A stretch of DNA of 64,000 bases from contig JBBEAM010000007.1 of assembly GCA_040882845.1 (NCBI GenBank), forward strand, positions 682,001 through 746,000, written 5' to 3'. This document shows positions 17,361 to 25,357 of this stretch, piece after piece. Source of the stretch: JBBEAM01 sp040882845 (lineage in GTDB: Bacteria; Pseudomonadota; Alphaproteobacteria; Kiloniellales; DSM-21159). The translations under genes were made by a program, and so were the position numbers. The notes under the pieces are model-generated. The model was given only the letters and a program-made list of their open reading frames with translations. It ran no database searches and was not told where the DNA came from. How positions within the stretch are numbered: position 1 is the stretch's first letter; the number at the start of each line of letters is the position of its first letter.

Positions 17361-18154
17361 GCAGCTCTCTAGCGAGCGCAGGGGCGCTGCTGCTGCTCTG
17401 GGGACTGACGGGGCCGGCGCTGGCCCAGGAGGAGGATGCCAGCCCAGTCGATGAGATACCCACGGCGCGCCCCAACGACCTGCTCGATCCCAAGGCCAAG
17501 ACGACGGAGGAGGAGCCGCGGGAGCGCGCGAGTAGCGGCAAGCCTGACGAAGAAGTTGTCGAACCGCCGGTCTGGAAGCTGCTGGTGCAGGACGAGGAGG
17601 ACTACGCGGCCTGCCTCGATGACCTCAAAGGTTACGGCGTGAGCTACCGCGAGTTGCCGCCGGTCACTGACGAGGAGGTTGCCGACTGCGGCATTGTCCG
17701 TCCGCTTGAGATCGACAGTATCGTCCCCGGAGTTTCCGTGGAGCCCAAGGCAGTGCTGCGTTGCCCCGCGGTCCGGGCCTTGGCCGAATGGGTCACCCGC
17801 TTCGCGCTTCCGGCCTCGCTCGCGCTACCGGATCGCGGGCCGCTCATCAGCCTGCAGCAAGGCTCGACCTACGTCTGCCGCCGCCGCAACAACGCCGACG
17901 ATGGTTTGGTCAGCGAACATGCCTTCGGCAATGCCATCGACATCATGGCCTTTGGATTCGCCAGCGGCGATCCGATCCCGGTCGAACCGCGGATGCGCGA
18001 AGGCACCATGGCAGAGGCCTTTCAGCGCGCGGTGCGGGCGAGCGCCTGCCTGAGCTTCACGACGGTGCTCGGGCCGGGCACGGATTCGGCGCACGCCGAT
18101 CACCTGCATCTCGACATCAAGGAACGGCGCGGCGATTTCCGGCTCTGCCAATAG
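17357..18154 (+). CDS. Extensin family protein
   Basis: 265-residue secreted protein. A signal peptide (LLLLWGLTGPALAQ) is followed by an acidic, Pro- and Glu-rich linker of about 50 residues and then the extensin-like domain. Conserved features are paired cysteines (ADCGIVRP, LRCPAVRAL, YVCRRRNN) and the metal-site-like motifs SEHAFGNAIDIMAF and DSAHADHLHLDI, similar to VanY/MepA-type peptidases. The four-base overlap with the L,D-transpeptidase gene implies joint production and a shared role in wall remodelling, possibly trimming the peptides the transpeptidase makes or uses. Confidence 0.85.
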   Translation: MSSSLASAGALLLLWGLTGPALAQEEDASPVDEIPTARPNDLLDPKAKTTEEEPRERASSGKPDEEVVEPPVWKLLVQDEEDYAACLDDLKGYGVSYRELPPVTDEEVADCGIVRPLEIDSIVPGVSVEPKAVLRCPAVRALAEWVTRFALPASLALPDRGPLISLQQGSTYVCRRRNNADDGLVSEHAFGNAIDIMAFGFASGDPIPVEPRMREGTMAEAFQRAVRASACLSFTTVLGPGTDSAHADHLHLDIKERRGDFRLCQ

Positions 18155-18167
18155 TCGGCGTGGCTGG

Positions 18168-18815
18168 TTAAGCCTTGCGGGTGCGCTCGGCGGCGGGCTG
18201 CAGAGACAGGATCCGCTGCAGCTCTGGATTATCCAGCAAGGTCGGGTCGGCCAGCCACTCCAGAAACAGCCCGAAGCAATCGTCGCCCCAGAATACCTGG
18301 CCGTCGATCAGGAAACTCGGCACGCCGAAAATGCCCTCTGCCGCGGCCTCTTCGGTATTGCGCTTGAGCCTCTCCTTCACCTCCGGTTCTCCGGTTGCGG
18401 CTTGCAGGTCTGTGACCCCCAGCTTCTCGGCAAGTGCGGCCAGGCTGGCGGGGTGCTGTCCGTCCCGGCCTTCGACCCAGAAGTGGTCGAAGATCGTCGC
18501 CACGACCTCGCGGCTCGAGCCCAGCGCGATGGCCAGACGCAGCGGAAGCAGGGGATTGAAGGGATGGCGTGGCGGCGGCTTGAAGGGGATACCGAGATTT
18601 CGCGCCCGCCAGTGGCAAAGCAGAAAGGTGTGGCGCTTCTTACCGGGAATCTCAGCCGGCCCGAGTTGGCCCCAGTGCTGCAGCAAGCCGGCGAAGAGCA
18701 CCGGCTTGAAGACGATCTCCAGGTCCGGCGGCAGGCGGTCGAGCTGCTTGAACTGCAGATAGGCGTAGGGAGAGATGAAGTCGAAGAACCACTCGGCCCG
18801 GAGTTGCGTTTCCAT
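18168..18815 (-). CDS. 2-hydroxychromene-2-carboxylate isomerase family protein (DsbA fold)
   Basis: 215-residue thioredoxin-fold protein of the HCCA isomerase/kappa-GST group. It starts with WFFDFISPYAYLQFKQLDRLP, where the Ser in SPY replaces the DsbA CXXC, and has the cis-Pro segment GIFGVPSFLIDGQVFWGDD typical of this family. Characterised members isomerise 2-hydroxychromene-2-carboxylate in naphthalene breakdown using glutathione; others act on unknown substrates. It begins 17 bases after the AbfD/HpaB-like gene on the same strand and is probably the last gene of that operon. Confidence 0.87.
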   Translation of the reverse strand: METQLRAEWFFDFISPYAYLQFKQLDRLPPDLEIVFKPVLFAGLLQHWGQLGPAEIPGKKRHTFLLCHWRARNLGIPFKPPPRHPFNPLLPLRLAIALGSSREVVATIFDHFWVEGRDGQHPASLAALAEKLGVTDLQAATGEPEVKERLKRNTEEAAAEGIFGVPSFLIDGQVFWGDDCFGLFLEWLADPTLLDNPELQRILSLQPAAERTRKA

Positions 18816-18832
18816 GCCCGCTTGAAGCCGTG

Positions 18833-20386
18833 TTACTCGGCCGCGTCTGCGGCGCGTCCAGGCTTGGCGTCGATCCCCGGCAGCTCTGCAATCTGACAGC
18901 CGGTCGGGCAGCAGCGGCCGGGCTGCTTGGAGACCCGCGTGCCGTCGTCATAGACTCCGCGGTCGAGCAGCGCCTCGACCAGCTCGACCTTTTCGCCGAC
19001 CGGATAGTTACGCCAGATCTCCCGCTTCATCGCCTCGGGCGAGCCGCCGCCGTGCAGCGAGATCACCGAGTACCAGCCGGCCTGATCGGAGACGGTCAGG
19101 TCTTCGATGAAACGGGCGACCTCGATGCGGTTCTCATAGGGAATATCGGCGCGGCCGCCGAGCACCTCGGCCAGCGAGGCGGCGGTCGCGGGGTTGTGGT
19201 CCTCGTCGGGTCCGGGCAGGGTCGCGATCAGGCCGCCGGATACCGTGTGCGCGAGACGGTGCATGTCGTAGATCTGGGTCGCCATCAGCAGCTTGCCGAT
19301 GTTCGCGAACACCGGGTCCGGCATCATGTTGCCGGCCGGATCCTTCATGCCATAGACCGAGGCTGCAACGCCGCAGGCGTAGAAGCCCTCGACGATCTTG
19401 ATCAGCTCGACCATCTGCTCGCGGATATGCGGGTGTTCGTCGGGGTCGAGGCCGTTGGCCTCGATCATTAAGGCGCCGGCGCCGATCAGCAGGTCGCCGA
19501 AGCCGGCCCGCGCGGCGATGCAGGTGTGGCGGTGATGGGTGGCATAGGCCGTGGTGGCAAGCCCGGCCTCGGCGGTCTCGCCGGCCATGAATACCCGGTC
19601 CCAGGGCACGAAGACGTCCTCGAACCGCACTACGCCGGTGGTCTGGCCGTACTTGTTGGAGAACTTCGCGTCCTCCTGGCCCGGGCGGCCCGCCTTGCGG
19701 GCGACGATGGTGATGCCCTCGGCATCGACCGGCACGGCGCAGCAGACCGCGAAGTCGGCGTCCTCGGGCCGGTGGGTGCGGCAGGGCATGACCAGGAACG
19801 CGTGCACATAGGGCGCCGCGGTGACGATCGCCTTGGTGCCGGAGATCACGATGCCGTCCTTGCGCCGTTCCTTGATGTGGACATAGGCGTCGCGATTCGC
19901 CTGCTCGCCGGGCCGCTTCGAGCGGTCGCCCTTGGCGTCGGTCATGGCGATGCCGATGGAAAGGTCGCGGTCCTGGGCGTCGTGCATCCAGTTGACGAAA
20001 CGCTGACGGTAGTCGGTGCCGTGGACCTCGTCGGCGCGAGTCGTGCCTTGCAGCAGTCCGGCGAAGCCGTCGTGGGCGAGATAGCGCTGGGCGCAGCCGG
20101 AGACCTTGCAGACCAGGCGCACCGCCTCGAGCTTCATCAACAGGTCGTCAGCGGATTCGTCGACATGCAGCAGGCGATTGACGGTCTTGCCGGAGCTGCC
20201 CTGACGCGCGGTCATGAACTTTTCCTGCTCGGGCACCCGTGCCATGTCGTAGGTGACGCCGAGGGCGGCGATGCCCGGCTTGAGGATCGGCGCATCGGCG
20301 ACGCTCTCGATCCGCTCTCCGTTGACGAAGACGCGGGGGCTGTAGGCGCGCAGGGACTCACGATAGTCGGCGGCGGACATCAGCAT
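18833..20386 (-). CDS. 4-hydroxybutyryl-CoA dehydratase-like/HpaB-superfamily flavoprotein
   Basis: 517-residue flavoprotein of the acyl-CoA-dehydrogenase-like fold shared by 4-hydroxyphenylacetate 3-monooxygenase (HpaB) and 4-hydroxybutyryl-CoA dehydratase (AbfD). It resembles AbfD over its full length (MLMSAADYRESL start, MTDAKGDRSKRP, VRFEDVFVPWDRVF). By comparison with remembered Clostridium AbfD, the cluster ligands Cys99 and His292 match Cys98 and His285, but Cys103 is Tyr102 and Cys299 is Ala292, so a normal [4Fe-4S] dehydratase is unlikely. The tail carries CCPTGC. The start at 20386 has GGGAGAG upstream; an ATG at 20455 is possible. No flavin reductase gene is adjacent. Confidence 0.8.
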   Translation of the reverse strand: MLMSAADYRESLRAYSPRVFVNGERIESVADAPILKPGIAALGVTYDMARVPEQEKFMTARQGSSGKTVNRLLHVDESADDLLMKLEAVRLVCKVSGCAQRYLAHDGFAGLLQGTTRADEVHGTDYRQRFVNWMHDAQDRDLSIGIAMTDAKGDRSKRPGEQANRDAYVHIKERRKDGIVISGTKAIVTAAPYVHAFLVMPCRTHRPEDADFAVCCAVPVDAEGITIVARKAGRPGQEDAKFSNKYGQTTGVVRFEDVFVPWDRVFMAGETAEAGLATTAYATHHRHTCIAARAGFGDLLIGAGALMIEANGLDPDEHPHIREQMVELIKIVEGFYACGVAASVYGMKDPAGNMMPDPVFANIGKLLMATQIYDMHRLAHTVSGGLIATLPGPDEDHNPATAASLAEVLGGRADIPYENRIEVARFIEDLTVSDQAGWYSVISLHGGGSPEAMKREIWRNYPVGEKVELVEALLDRGVYDDGTRVSKQPGRCCPTGCQIAELPGIDAKPGRAADAAE

Positions 20387-20550
20387 GCGATCTCTCCCGA
20401 TTGTAACCTGCTCCCTTATGGTCCCTCGTTCATAAAGAGAGTCTTGGTTCTTCATAGCGCTTCCGCCGCACCGATGGTAGTGGGCGAACTGCGCCGCTGG
20501 TTTGCCGCGCCTGTCGCCTGCAAACGAAGATCGCCCTCGTTTATCCGCCG

Positions 20551-20904
20551 CTAGAGCGGCTTGGCGAAGCTGAGTTCGTGGCCGTCGGGGTCGGTAATGT
20601 GGAAGTAGCGCTCGCCCCAGTGGGCGTCGGCCGGCTCGGTGGAAGGCTTCAGCCCCTGGACCAGGGCGTTGCGGTGGAAGCTGTCGACATCCTCGACATA
20701 GAAGATCGTCCGGCCCCACCAGGTCCAGCGCGCGCCGCCGTGGGTCAGGATCAGATTGAGATAGCCGTCGCCCGCCTCGTAGCTGGTGAACTCCGCCTCC
20801 GGCCCGCCGAAGAGCCGTTCGAAACCCAGTGCCTCGTAGAAGGCGGTCGCGCGGGGCATATCCGTGGTCGCCAGGGTGACGGCGCTGAGGCCTGTAACGC
20901 GCAT
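20551..20904 (-). CDS. VOC family (glyoxalase/dioxygenase-fold) protein
   Basis: 117-residue single-domain vicinal-oxygen-chelate protein. It has the two beta-alpha-beta-beta-beta units typical of the family: VTLATTDMPRATAFYEALGFE at the start and YFHITDPDGHELSFAKPL at the end, where the final Glu is a usual metal ligand. The reaction cannot be assigned; the family includes glyoxalases, extradiol dioxygenases and resistance proteins. It is first on the minus strand ahead of the AbfD-like gene and diverges from the lyase-family gene at 21020. Confidence 0.82.
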   Translation of the reverse strand: MRVTGLSAVTLATTDMPRATAFYEALGFERLFGGPEAEFTSYEAGDGYLNLILTHGGARWTWWGRTIFYVEDVDSFHRNALVQGLKPSTEPADAHWGERYFHITDPDGHELSFAKPL

Positions 20905-21019
20905 GCTGCTTTTGCCTCCCGGTTAAGAGCCTTTGCTTGACGACCTGTCTAGCCATGTCGCGACGTTCAAGGCAAGAAGGCGCGTGCCGCGGGACTTGAG
21001 CGGATCGAAAGGAGATAGC

Positions 21020-22534
21020 ATGCAAGAGGTCACGATCGGGGACGCCGCGCTGACGCCGGAGCAGCTGCGCGCTGTGGCGCGGAACCGGGTTCCGCTGCGG
21101 ATCGCGCCCTCCGCCCTGGAGCGGATGCGCGCCGGCCGCGAGGTGGTCGAGACCTTCGAGCGCGAGGATCGCGCCGTCTATGGCATCACACGCGGCTTGG
21201 GCCGCCGGGTGGTCAACCGCATCGAGGACCAGGACCGCCAGAGCTTCAGCCGCCGCATGCTGCGCGCCCGGGCCGGCGGCGCCGGCGACCCGCTGCCCGA
21301 AGAGGTGGTGCGCGCCGCGATGCTGGCGCGGGTCTGCTCCATGGCCTGGGGCGGCAGCGGCGCCCGGCCGGTGGTCGCCGAGACGCTGGCGGCGATGCTC
21401 AACGCCGGCGTGCATCCGGTGGTGCCCAGCATCGGGTCCTTCGGCGCCGCCGATCTGCTGCTGATGGCCAATGTCGGCCTGGTGGCGATCGGCGAGGGCG
21501 AGGCCTTCTATCAGGGCGAACGCCTGGCCGGCGCGGCGGCCCTGGCCAAAGCCGGCATCGCGGCGGTCGACCCGCTGTCCAAGGAAGGCTTGGCGTTGTG
21601 TAGCGCCAATTCGATCTCAGCGGGGATGGCGGGCTTGGCGCTGGCCGATCTGGTGGACGCCGAGCGTGCGCTGATGGCCGCCGCCGCGCTGTCCTTCGAG
21701 GCTTTTCGCGGCAACCCCAGCCCCTACGACGCGCGGATCGCCGCCGCCCGCCCCGCGCCGGGCCAGCCGCGGGCGGCGGAGGCTTTCCGGGCGTTGCTCG
21801 CAGGCGGCACGCTGTTCGACGAGGGGGAGCCCCGGCGGGTGCAGGACCCCATCTCCCTGCGCTGCATCAGCCAGGTTCACGGCGCGCTCTTCGCGGCCAT
21901 CGACTTCGCCCGGCCGGCGGTGCAGGTCGAATTCGACGGCGCCGGGGACAACCCGCTGATTCTGACCGACGACCAGGAGATCCTCTCCAACGGCAACTTC
22001 CATAGCCCGGCACTGGCACTGGCCTTCGATACTCTGGGCCTGGCCACGGTGAGCTGCGCCCAGATGGCGCAGAAGCGCATCGCCAAGCTGATGAGCGCCG
22101 AGCTGACCGACCTGCCGGCCGGGCTGAATACCAATCCGTCTTCGACCGCCGGCATCGGCATCGTCGGCGCGGTCGCCGAGCTGCTGGTCAAGGAGATGCG
22201 GGTGCTGGCCGCACCGGCGACTCTGCACAGCGACGCCACCTACGATGTCGAGGATCATGCGCCGATGACCCTGCTCGCCGTGCGCAAGCTGCGCGACCTG
22301 CTGCCGCTGTTGCACAATCTTATCGCCTGCGAGCTGGTGGCCGCCGCGCAGGCCTTCGAACTGCGCGGCGCGCCTCAAGCGGGGCCCGCGGTGAGCCGCC
22401 TATACCGCGCTGTGCGCGAAGAAATTCCTTTTATGTATGAGGACCGTAGCACCCGAGACGAGCTGGCCAGGCTGTCCGCCCTGGTGGGCTCCGGCAAGCT
22501 TCTTGGCGAGTCGGCGCTGTCCACGGTAAAATAA
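21020..22534 (+). CDS. Aromatic amino acid lyase (HAL/PAL) family protein without MIO triad
   Basis: 504-residue homologue of histidine/phenylalanine ammonia-lyase. The fold markers are clear: AVYGITRGLG (Tyr54), PSIGSFGAADLL, EFDGAGDNPLIL, LSNGNFHS and VEDHAPM. At the place of the Ala-Ser-Gly triad that forms the MIO prosthetic group there is Gly142-Ala-Ala-Asp, one residue shorter. By comparison with P. putida HutH, catalytic Asn195 is Ser195 and Tyr280 is Ile278, while the Glu414 position is kept as Glu411. It cannot form MIO and probably does not carry out normal deamination. The ATG has a strong AAAGGAGA ribosome site. It diverges from the VOC, AbfD-like and isomerase genes, which suggests a shared pathway. 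Confidence 0.85.
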   Translation: MQEVTIGDAALTPEQLRAVARNRVPLRIAPSALERMRAGREVVETFEREDRAVYGITRGLGRRVVNRIEDQDRQSFSRRMLRARAGGAGDPLPEEVVRAAMLARVCSMAWGGSGARPVVAETLAAMLNAGVHPVVPSIGSFGAADLLLMANVGLVAIGEGEAFYQGERLAGAAALAKAGIAAVDPLSKEGLALCSANSISAGMAGLALADLVDAERALMAAAALSFEAFRGNPSPYDARIAAARPAPGQPRAAEAFRALLAGGTLFDEGEPRRVQDPISLRCISQVHGALFAAIDFARPAVQVEFDGAGDNPLILTDDQEILSNGNFHSPALALAFDTLGLATVSCAQMAQKRIAKLMSAELTDLPAGLNTNPSSTAGIGIVGAVAELLVKEMRVLAAPATLHSDATYDVEDHAPMTLLAVRKLRDLLPLLHNLIACELVAAAQAFELRGAPQAGPAVSRLYRAVREEIPFMYEDRSTRDELARLSALVGSGKLLGESALSTVK

Positions 22535-22576
22535 TACCTTAAATATAACCCCATTGTTTTTCCTGTCATATTCCAG

Positions 22577-22605
22577 TTGACAGCGGCCCGAACTGCCCAT
22601 AGAAA
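22577..22605 (+). promoter_or_regulatory. Sigma-70-type promoter for rplM-rpsI
   Basis: A consensus -35 TTGACA at 22577-22582 is followed after 17 bases by TAGAAA at 22600-22605. This puts the transcript start about 55 bases ahead of rplM. The region just upstream is locally AT-rich (AATACCTTAAATATAA), which could act as an UP-element, as expected for a ribosomal protein operon. Confidence 0.6.
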
Positions 22606-22667
22606 GCCGCGGTCGCGTAGCGGGCGTCTCCGCTGCGCAAAGCATTTTCGAGAAGGCGACGGAACCC

Positions 22668-23129
22668 ATGAAGACCTATTCCGCTAAGCCGTCGGAAGTC
22701 GAGAAGAAGTGGATCGTGGTCGACGCCGACGGCGTCGTCCTCGGCCGGCTCGCCAGCCAGATCGCCAAGATCCTGCGCGGCAAGCACAAGCCGAGCTTCA
22801 CGCCCCATATCGACTGCGGCGACAATGTCATCGTCATCAATGCCGCGAAGGTGTGCCTGACCGGTAACAAGCGCACCGACAAGCGCTTCTACTGGCACAC
22901 CGGCTATCCGGGCGGCATCAAGGACCGCACGGTCGAGCAGATCCTCGAGGGCAAGCATCCCGAGCGGGTGGTGTTCAAGGCGGTCGAGCGCATGGTGCCG
23001 CGCGGGCCCCTGGGCCGTGTCCAGATGAAGAACCTGCGGGTCTATCCCGGCACCGAGCACCCGCATGTGGCGCAGCAGCCCGAGACGCTTGACGTCGGCG
23101 CGATGAACCCGAAGAACAAGAGGGCCTGA
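22668..23129 (+). CDS. rplM: 50S ribosomal protein L13
   Basis: 153-residue ribosomal protein starting MKTYSAKPSEVEKKWIVVDA, with the conserved core LGRLASQIAKILRGKHKPSFTPH and the signature VFKAVERMVPRGPLGRVQMKNLRVYPG. It binds early in assembly of the large subunit. A consensus promoter lies about 90 bases upstream. rpsI begins two bases after its stop, the near-universal rplM-rpsI pair. Confidence 0.97.
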   Translation: MKTYSAKPSEVEKKWIVVDADGVVLGRLASQIAKILRGKHKPSFTPHIDCGDNVIVINAAKVCLTGNKRTDKRFYWHTGYPGGIKDRTVEQILEGKHPERVVFKAVERMVPRGPLGRVQMKNLRVYPGTEHPHVAQQPETLDVGAMNPKNKRA

Positions 23130-23131
23130 GC

Positions 23132-23626
23132 ATGGCTGACGAGACGCAAACTCTGAACGATCTCTCCGAGCTGGGCGAGGCCACCGGCGCTGCGGTCACC
23201 GAGACCGCCGCGCAGCCCGCCGAGCCGCAGATCGACAAGCAAGGCCGTGCCTATGCCACCGGCAAGCGCAAGGACGCGGTCGCCCGCGTCTGGATCAAGC
23301 CGGGCAGCGGCGTGTTTACCGTCAACGGACGGGTCGTCGAGACCTACTTCGCGCGCCCGGTGCTGCGCATGCTTCTGGCGCAGCCTTTCGAGGCGGCCGC
23401 CCGCAGCGACCAGTACGATGTCACCGCCACGGTGACCGGCGGCGGGCTCTCCGGCCAGGCCGGCGCGGTGCGTCATGGCATCTCCAAGGCGCTGATCCGC
23501 TACGAGCCGGATCTGCGTCCGGTGCTCAAGCAGGGCGGCTTCCTGACCCGCGACTCCCGCGTCGTCGAGCGCAAGAAGTACGGCCGCGCCAAGGCCCGAA
23601 AGAGCTTCCAGTTCTCGAAGCGCTAA
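23132..23626 (+). CDS. rpsI: 30S ribosomal protein S9
   Basis: 164-residue S9, with a roughly 35-residue acidic and Ala-rich N-terminal extension before the conserved domain that is common in alphaproteobacteria. The core starts at YATGKRKDAVARVWIKPGSG and ends in the tRNA-contacting tail KKYGRAKARKSFQFSKR. The final Lys-Arg reaches the P-site in ribosome structures. It is cotranscribed with rplM and closed by a clear terminator. Confidence 0.97.
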   Translation: MADETQTLNDLSELGEATGAAVTETAAQPAEPQIDKQGRAYATGKRKDAVARVWIKPGSGVFTVNGRVVETYFARPVLRMLLAQPFEAAARSDQYDVTATVTGGGLSGQAGAVRHGISKALIRYEPDLRPVLKQGGFLTRDSRVVERKKYGRAKARKSFQFSKR

Positions 23627-23662
23627 GCCGCTGGACAAATCCGGGAGTTCTTCCCTATTGCC

Positions 23663-23692
23663 AAGGGCGGCTCCGCAAGAGCCGCCCTTTTT
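23663..23692 (+). terminator. Rho-independent terminator after rpsI
   Basis: The inverted repeat AAGGGCGGCT...AGCCGCCCTT has a ten-base stem and a seven-base loop (CCGCAAG) and runs into five T. It lies about 37 bases after the rpsI stop and ends the rplM-rpsI transcript ahead of argC. Confidence 0.88.
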
Positions 23693-23712
23693 CGTGCTAA
23701 ACTGAGGCCGAT

Positions 23713-24756
23713 ATGAGCGACAAGATCAGAGTGGGCGTGCTGGGCGCCTCGGGCTACACCGGCGCCGACCTGGTGCGGCTGCTGGCGACCCATCCCAACA
23801 CCGTGACGGAAGTCCTGACCGCAAATCAGCATGCCGGAAAGCCGATGCGTGCGGTCTATCCGCATCTCCAGATGCTCGACCTGCCGGACCTGATCCGCAT
23901 CGAGGACGCGGACTGGTCCGCGCTCGACGTGATTTTCTGCGGCCTGCCGCACGGCACCACGCAGGAAATCGTCGCCGGCCTGCCGCGCGGCGTGAAGACC
24001 GTGGACCTCTCGGCCGATTTCCGGCTGCGCGATCCGGCGACCTACGCCGCAACCTACGGCCATGAACATCTGGCGCCGGAGTTGCAGGAGGAGGCGGCCT
24101 ACGGCCTCACCGAGTTGAACCGCGAGGCGGTCAAGGGCGCGCGGCTGGTGGCCTGTCCGGGCTGTTATCCGACAGCGGTGCTGCTCGCACTGGCGCCGCT
24201 CGCCGAAGCCGGGTTGATCGATGCCTCCGACGTGGTGATCGACGCCAAATCAGGGGCCACCGGAGCCGGCCGCAAGGTCGACCAGAGCCTGCTCTTCGCC
24301 GAGGTAGGGGAGGGGATCCATCCCTATGCCGTCGGCAAGCACCGCCATGCCCCGGAGATCGAGCAGGAACTCGGTTTGGCCGCCGGTCTGGAACTCAAGG
24401 TCAACTTCACCCCGCATCTGATCCCGATGAACCGGGGGGAACTGGTGACCTGTTACGTGCGTTTGGCCGAAGGCAGCCTGCCTGACGAGCTGCGCGACAA
24501 CCTGGCGACGCGCTACGCGGACGAGCCATTCGTCGGTGTCCTGCCGGAAGGCGAAGTCCCGGCGACGCGTAACGTACGCGGCTCGAACTTCTGCCATATC
24601 GCGGTGTTCCCGGACCGCATTCCCGGCCGGGCCATCGTCATCGCCGTGATCGACAACCTGGTGAAAGGGTCGAGCGGGCAGGCGCTGCAGAACATGAACG
24701 CGATGTTCGGCCTCCCGGAAACCACGGGGCTATTGCAGCAGCCGCTGTTCCCCTAA
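23713..24756 (+). CDS. argC: N-acetyl-gamma-glutamyl-phosphate reductase
   Basis: Third step of arginine synthesis: NADPH-dependent reduction of N-acetylglutamyl phosphate. The 347 residues contain the nucleotide-binding GVLGASGYTGADLVRLL, the active-site Cys in VACPGCYPTAVLLAL and the conserved KSGATGAGRK. The catalytic His region is KHRHAPEIEQEL. It follows the rpsI terminator, leaving room for only a compact promoter. The order rplM-rpsI-argC is common in alphaproteobacteria. Confidence 0.95.
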   Translation: MSDKIRVGVLGASGYTGADLVRLLATHPNTVTEVLTANQHAGKPMRAVYPHLQMLDLPDLIRIEDADWSALDVIFCGLPHGTTQEIVAGLPRGVKTVDLSADFRLRDPATYAATYGHEHLAPELQEEAAYGLTELNREAVKGARLVACPGCYPTAVLLALAPLAEAGLIDASDVVIDAKSGATGAGRKVDQSLLFAEVGEGIHPYAVGKHRHAPEIEQELGLAAGLELKVNFTPHLIPMNRGELVTCYVRLAEGSLPDELRDNLATRYADEPFVGVLPEGEVPATRNVRGSNFCHIAVFPDRIPGRAIVIAVIDNLVKGSSGQALQNMNAMFGLPETTGLLQQPLFP

Positions 24757-24946
24757 AGCAGGGCCGAGGCGTATCGCCTCGCCAAAACGTGTTCGTCGGA
24801 CAGTCCTCCAGGACGGCCTTCGGCTTGCGCTTTACCGGCACTGCGGGATAATAGCCGCATCTTCTCGGGCATCCGGGATGGCGGCGCGCAGGTGCCTTTC
24901 GCTGCCGTCTTCTTCGAACAGCCGCCAAACTGCGTCGGAGTGCGTC

Positions 24947-25282
24947 ATGAAGGGGTTTGCGAGGTGGGCAGCCAGCGGTTGTTTGGCGAGCACGATCTTG
25001 CTTGCCGCCGCGCCGGCGGTAGCTGGAATCCAGGACTTCTTTATCCACAACGACGGCAAGTTCGCCATTTACTACATCTACATCTCGCCGGATTACTCGA
25101 CCGAGTGGGAGGAGGACGTCCTCGACTCCGACGTGCTGATGCCGGGCGATTCGCTCGAGATCGAGATGATCGACTATGGGAACCACTGCTACTTCGACAT
25201 CCTGATCGAAGATTCCCAGGGCAACAGCCGCGAGTACAGGGATGTCGATCTCTGCGACGTGGTCGACGTTCACTTTCCCTAG
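24947..25282 (+). CDS. Small secreted protein of unknown function
   Basis: 111-residue protein starting MKGFARWAASGCLASTILL with a signal peptide, probably cut after APAVAG. The mature part is about 80 residues, strongly acidic and rich in Tyr and Asp (IYYIYISPDYSTEWEEDVLDSDVLMPGDSLEIEMIDYG), with two cysteines (HCYFD and DLCDV) that could form a disulfide. The pattern suggests a small all-beta periplasmic protein. I recognise no family name. It lies alone between argC and the gamma carbonic anhydrase gene. An upstream in-frame start at 24878 is rejected because it would spoil the signal peptide. Confidence 0.7.
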   Translation: MKGFARWAASGCLASTILLAAAPAVAGIQDFFIHNDGKFAIYYIYISPDYSTEWEEDVLDSDVLMPGDSLEIEMIDYGNHCYFDILIEDSQGNSREYRDVDLCDVVDVHFP

Positions 25283-25357
25283 CTGCGGCGGATTTCGGTC
25301 TATCGAAGCCTCGCGGGCGATGATATCAAAGGGCGGTTTCCCTAGCCCCTAAGCGCC

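Noticed and set aside
18833..21415. An 860-codon open frame on the minus strand through the flavoprotein gene, the VOC gene and part of the lyase gene
   Set aside because: Only the part below 20386 matches a family. Upstream sequence is antisense to the lyase gene and lacks recognisable domains; high GC content leaves few stops.
24765..24781. Terminator after argC
   Set aside because: A CGAGGCG/CGCCTCG hairpin with a three-base loop exists 8 bases after the stop, but there is no T run.
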